5,336 nt of DNA, taken from contig JAJXZK010000373.1 in the NCBI GenBank assembly GCA_021780095.1, positions 1 to 5,336 on the forward strand, written 5' to 3'. The stretch comes from Acidobacteriota bacterium. GTDB taxonomy: Bacteria; Acidobacteriota; Terriglobia; Terriglobales; Acidobacteriaceae. Positions within the stretch are counted from its first letter, which is position 1. Every line of letters starts with the position of its first letter. Made by a program: the position numbers and the translations under genes. A model generated the notes under the pieces. It searched no databases. It was not told the DNA's origin and was given only the letters and a program-made list of their open reading frames with translations. Shown here piece by piece: positions 4,133 to 5,336 of this stretch.

Positions 4133-5336
4133 GACCGCCTGCCGCGAACGCGGCCGCCCTTACCGGAAAAACCTTCATAATGACGCATGATCAGATGAGC
4201 CTCCACCTTATTGATGGTGTCCATCGCCACCCCGACCACGATCAGTAGGGACGTGCCGCCAAAGTAAAAATTGACGCCCAGTCCATTGGTCACCCACGTG
4301 GGCAGCCGATCGAAGAATCCGCCCACTAGCCAAAGATGATTCAAATGAATCCCGCTAATCATGAACTGCGGGATCAGAGAAACAATAATCAAATACAGTC
4401 CACCTACCAGCGTCAGGCGCGTCAGAATATCGTTGACATAGTCTGCCGTGCGCTTGCCCGGACGAATTCCTGGAATGAACCCGCCGTACTTGCGCATGTT
4501 GTCGGCAATATCGTCCGGCCGGAAAATGATGGAAATATAAAAGTAAGCAAAGAACAAGATCGCGATGCAATACAGCAGTTCATACCACGGCTCGCCCACA
4601 TTCAACGCGTCGAAAATCGGACGGAAGAAGCGGCTGTCCTGGAAGAAGGCCATATGCTGGACCAGCAACGGCGCCGACAAAATCGAGGCCGCAAAAATCA
4701 CCGGCATCACACCGCCGGCATTGACCCGCAGCGGTAAGTGCGTGGACTGGCCACCCATCAGGCGACGCCCCACGATCCGTTTCGCGTACTGCACAGGAAT
4801 CCGCCGCTCACTGCGCTCCACAAACACGATGAACGCAACCACCACCAGCATCACCCCTAGCAGGATGATGACGGCAGGTATGGTAAATCCGCCCCACGCG
4901 TCGGTTTGTATCTTACCGACCAGGTCGCCAATGCCATTGGGAATTCCAACGACGATGCCGGCAAAGATTAGCAGACTCATGCCCTCGCCGATTCCTCGAT
5001 CCGTAATCTGCTCGCCCAGCCACATCACAAATGTCGCGCCGGTCGTCAGCGTAAGAATCGTCATCAGCACAAAGCCAGGGCCAGGGTTGGTGACATAAGG
5101 AATGCTGCCGGAACCATGCACCAGCGTCAACGCAATGGCAAACGACTGCACCACGGCGAGGAACACCGTCATGTAGCGCGTCCACTGGGTAATCTTCTTG
5201 CGGCCCATATCGCCTTCTTTTTGCAGGCGGGCCAGAGGCTCATACACAACCGTCAACAGCTCAAAAATAATGGCAGCCGTAATGTACGGCATAATGCCCA
5301 ATGCAAATACAGTCAGCTTGCGCAGGTTGCCGCCGC
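4126..5336 (-). CDS. secY: Protein translocase channel subunit SecY (5' end outside window)
   Basis: SecY is the membrane channel of the SecYEG translocon, exporting unfolded proteins with SecA or inserting membrane proteins co-translationally. The last 402 residues are visible; by alignment with E. coli SecY (GGALS at 69) about 68 N-terminal residues, including TM1, are missing. The visible part starts GGNLRKLTVFALGIMPYI, the beginning of TM2. TM3 is near residues 54-72 and TM4 near 87-105. The RGIGEGMSLLIF block follows at 113-124, then TM5 near 150-172. The basic cytoplasmic loop VERSERRIPVQYAKR lies at 172-186. The GFIPGIRPG loop is near 285-293, and its Arg corresponds to E. coli Arg357, needed for SecA function. 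TM8 (251-271), TM9 (about 306-322) and TM10 (about 361-371) are clear. The C-terminus is basic (GRVRGRRSW). It precedes adk with a seven-base overlap, as expected for the end of a spc operon. Confidence 0.98.
   Translation of the reverse strand, partial: GGNLRKLTVFALGIMPYITAAIIFELLTVVYEPLARLQKEGDMGRKKITQWTRYMTVFLAVVQSFAIALTLVHGSGSIPYVTNPGPGFVLMTILTLTTGATFVMWLGEQITDRGIGEGMSLLIFAGIVVGIPNGIGDLVGKIQTDAWGGFTIPAVIILLGVMLVVVAFIVFVERSERRIPVQYAKRIVGRRLMGGQSTHLPLRVNAGGVMPVIFAASILSAPLLVQHMAFFQDSRFFRPIFDALNVGEPWYELLYCIAILFFAYFYISIIFRPDDIADNMRKYGGFIPGIRPGKRTADYVNDILTRLTLVGGLYLIIVSLIPQFMISGIHLNHLWLVGGFFDRLPTWVTNGLGVNFYFGGTSLLIVVGVAMDTINKVEAHLIMRHYEGFSGKGGRVRGRRSW

Noticed and set aside
1..5336. A novel defence, mobile or biosynthetic system
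   Set aside because: Every coding frame of substance is a core gene in its expected order, with no atypical inserted segment. Only the spacers offer anything unexplained.

Overview
The window is a piece of the conserved spc/alpha ribosomal-protein gene cluster. All nine recognised genes lie on the minus strand. In transcription order (high to low coordinates) they are secY (5' end outside the window) - adk - map - infA - rpmJ - rpsM - rpsK - rpsD - rpoA (3' end outside the window). No mobile element, CRISPR array, tRNA or rRNA gene was seen, and no convincing promoter or intrinsic terminator. The long open frames on the plus strand are antisense shadows of these genes.

Organism: a bacterium with moderately GC-rich DNA. 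The secY-adk-map-infA-rpmJ-rpsM-rpsK-rpsD-rpoA order, the RpoA start [11 protein letters not shown] and the IF-1 sequence resemble what I know from Acidobacteriota (Terriglobia/Koribacter-like). This phylum call is an inference from memory, at about 60% confidence.

Layout: positions 4126-5336 hold the last 402 residues of the SecY translocon channel. Its stop codon overlaps the annotated adk start. adk (adenylate kinase with a Cys3-Asp zinc lid) is followed after 6 bases by map (methionine aminopeptidase). An 82-base gap leads to infA, which appears to start at TTG. rpmJ (zinc-type L36, 37 residues) follows after 44 bases. A 172-base spacer precedes rpsM (S13). rpsM overlaps rpsK (S11) by one base (TAATG). 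A 191-base spacer precedes rpsD (zinc-type S4, GTG start), and a 127-base spacer precedes rpoA (RNA polymerase alpha).

How the genes work together: SecY exports proteins. Map trims the initiator Met of new chains. IF-1, S13, S11, S4 and L36 serve initiation and ribosome assembly, RpoA nucleates RNA polymerase, and Adk balances adenine nucleotides. Co-transcription would match these activities to growth rate.

The coding content is ordinary. The parts worth a second look are the three long spacers before rpsM, rpsD and rpoA. Each holds inverted repeats whose arms pair better as minus-strand RNA, using G.U pairs, than as DNA. The rpsD leader is the richest: four potential hairpins, two of them mutually exclusive, plus a heptamer tandem repeat that begins at the rpsK stop codon and places TAG in all three frames. 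These could be autogenous control elements, for example S4-responsive leaders, but that is inference only.
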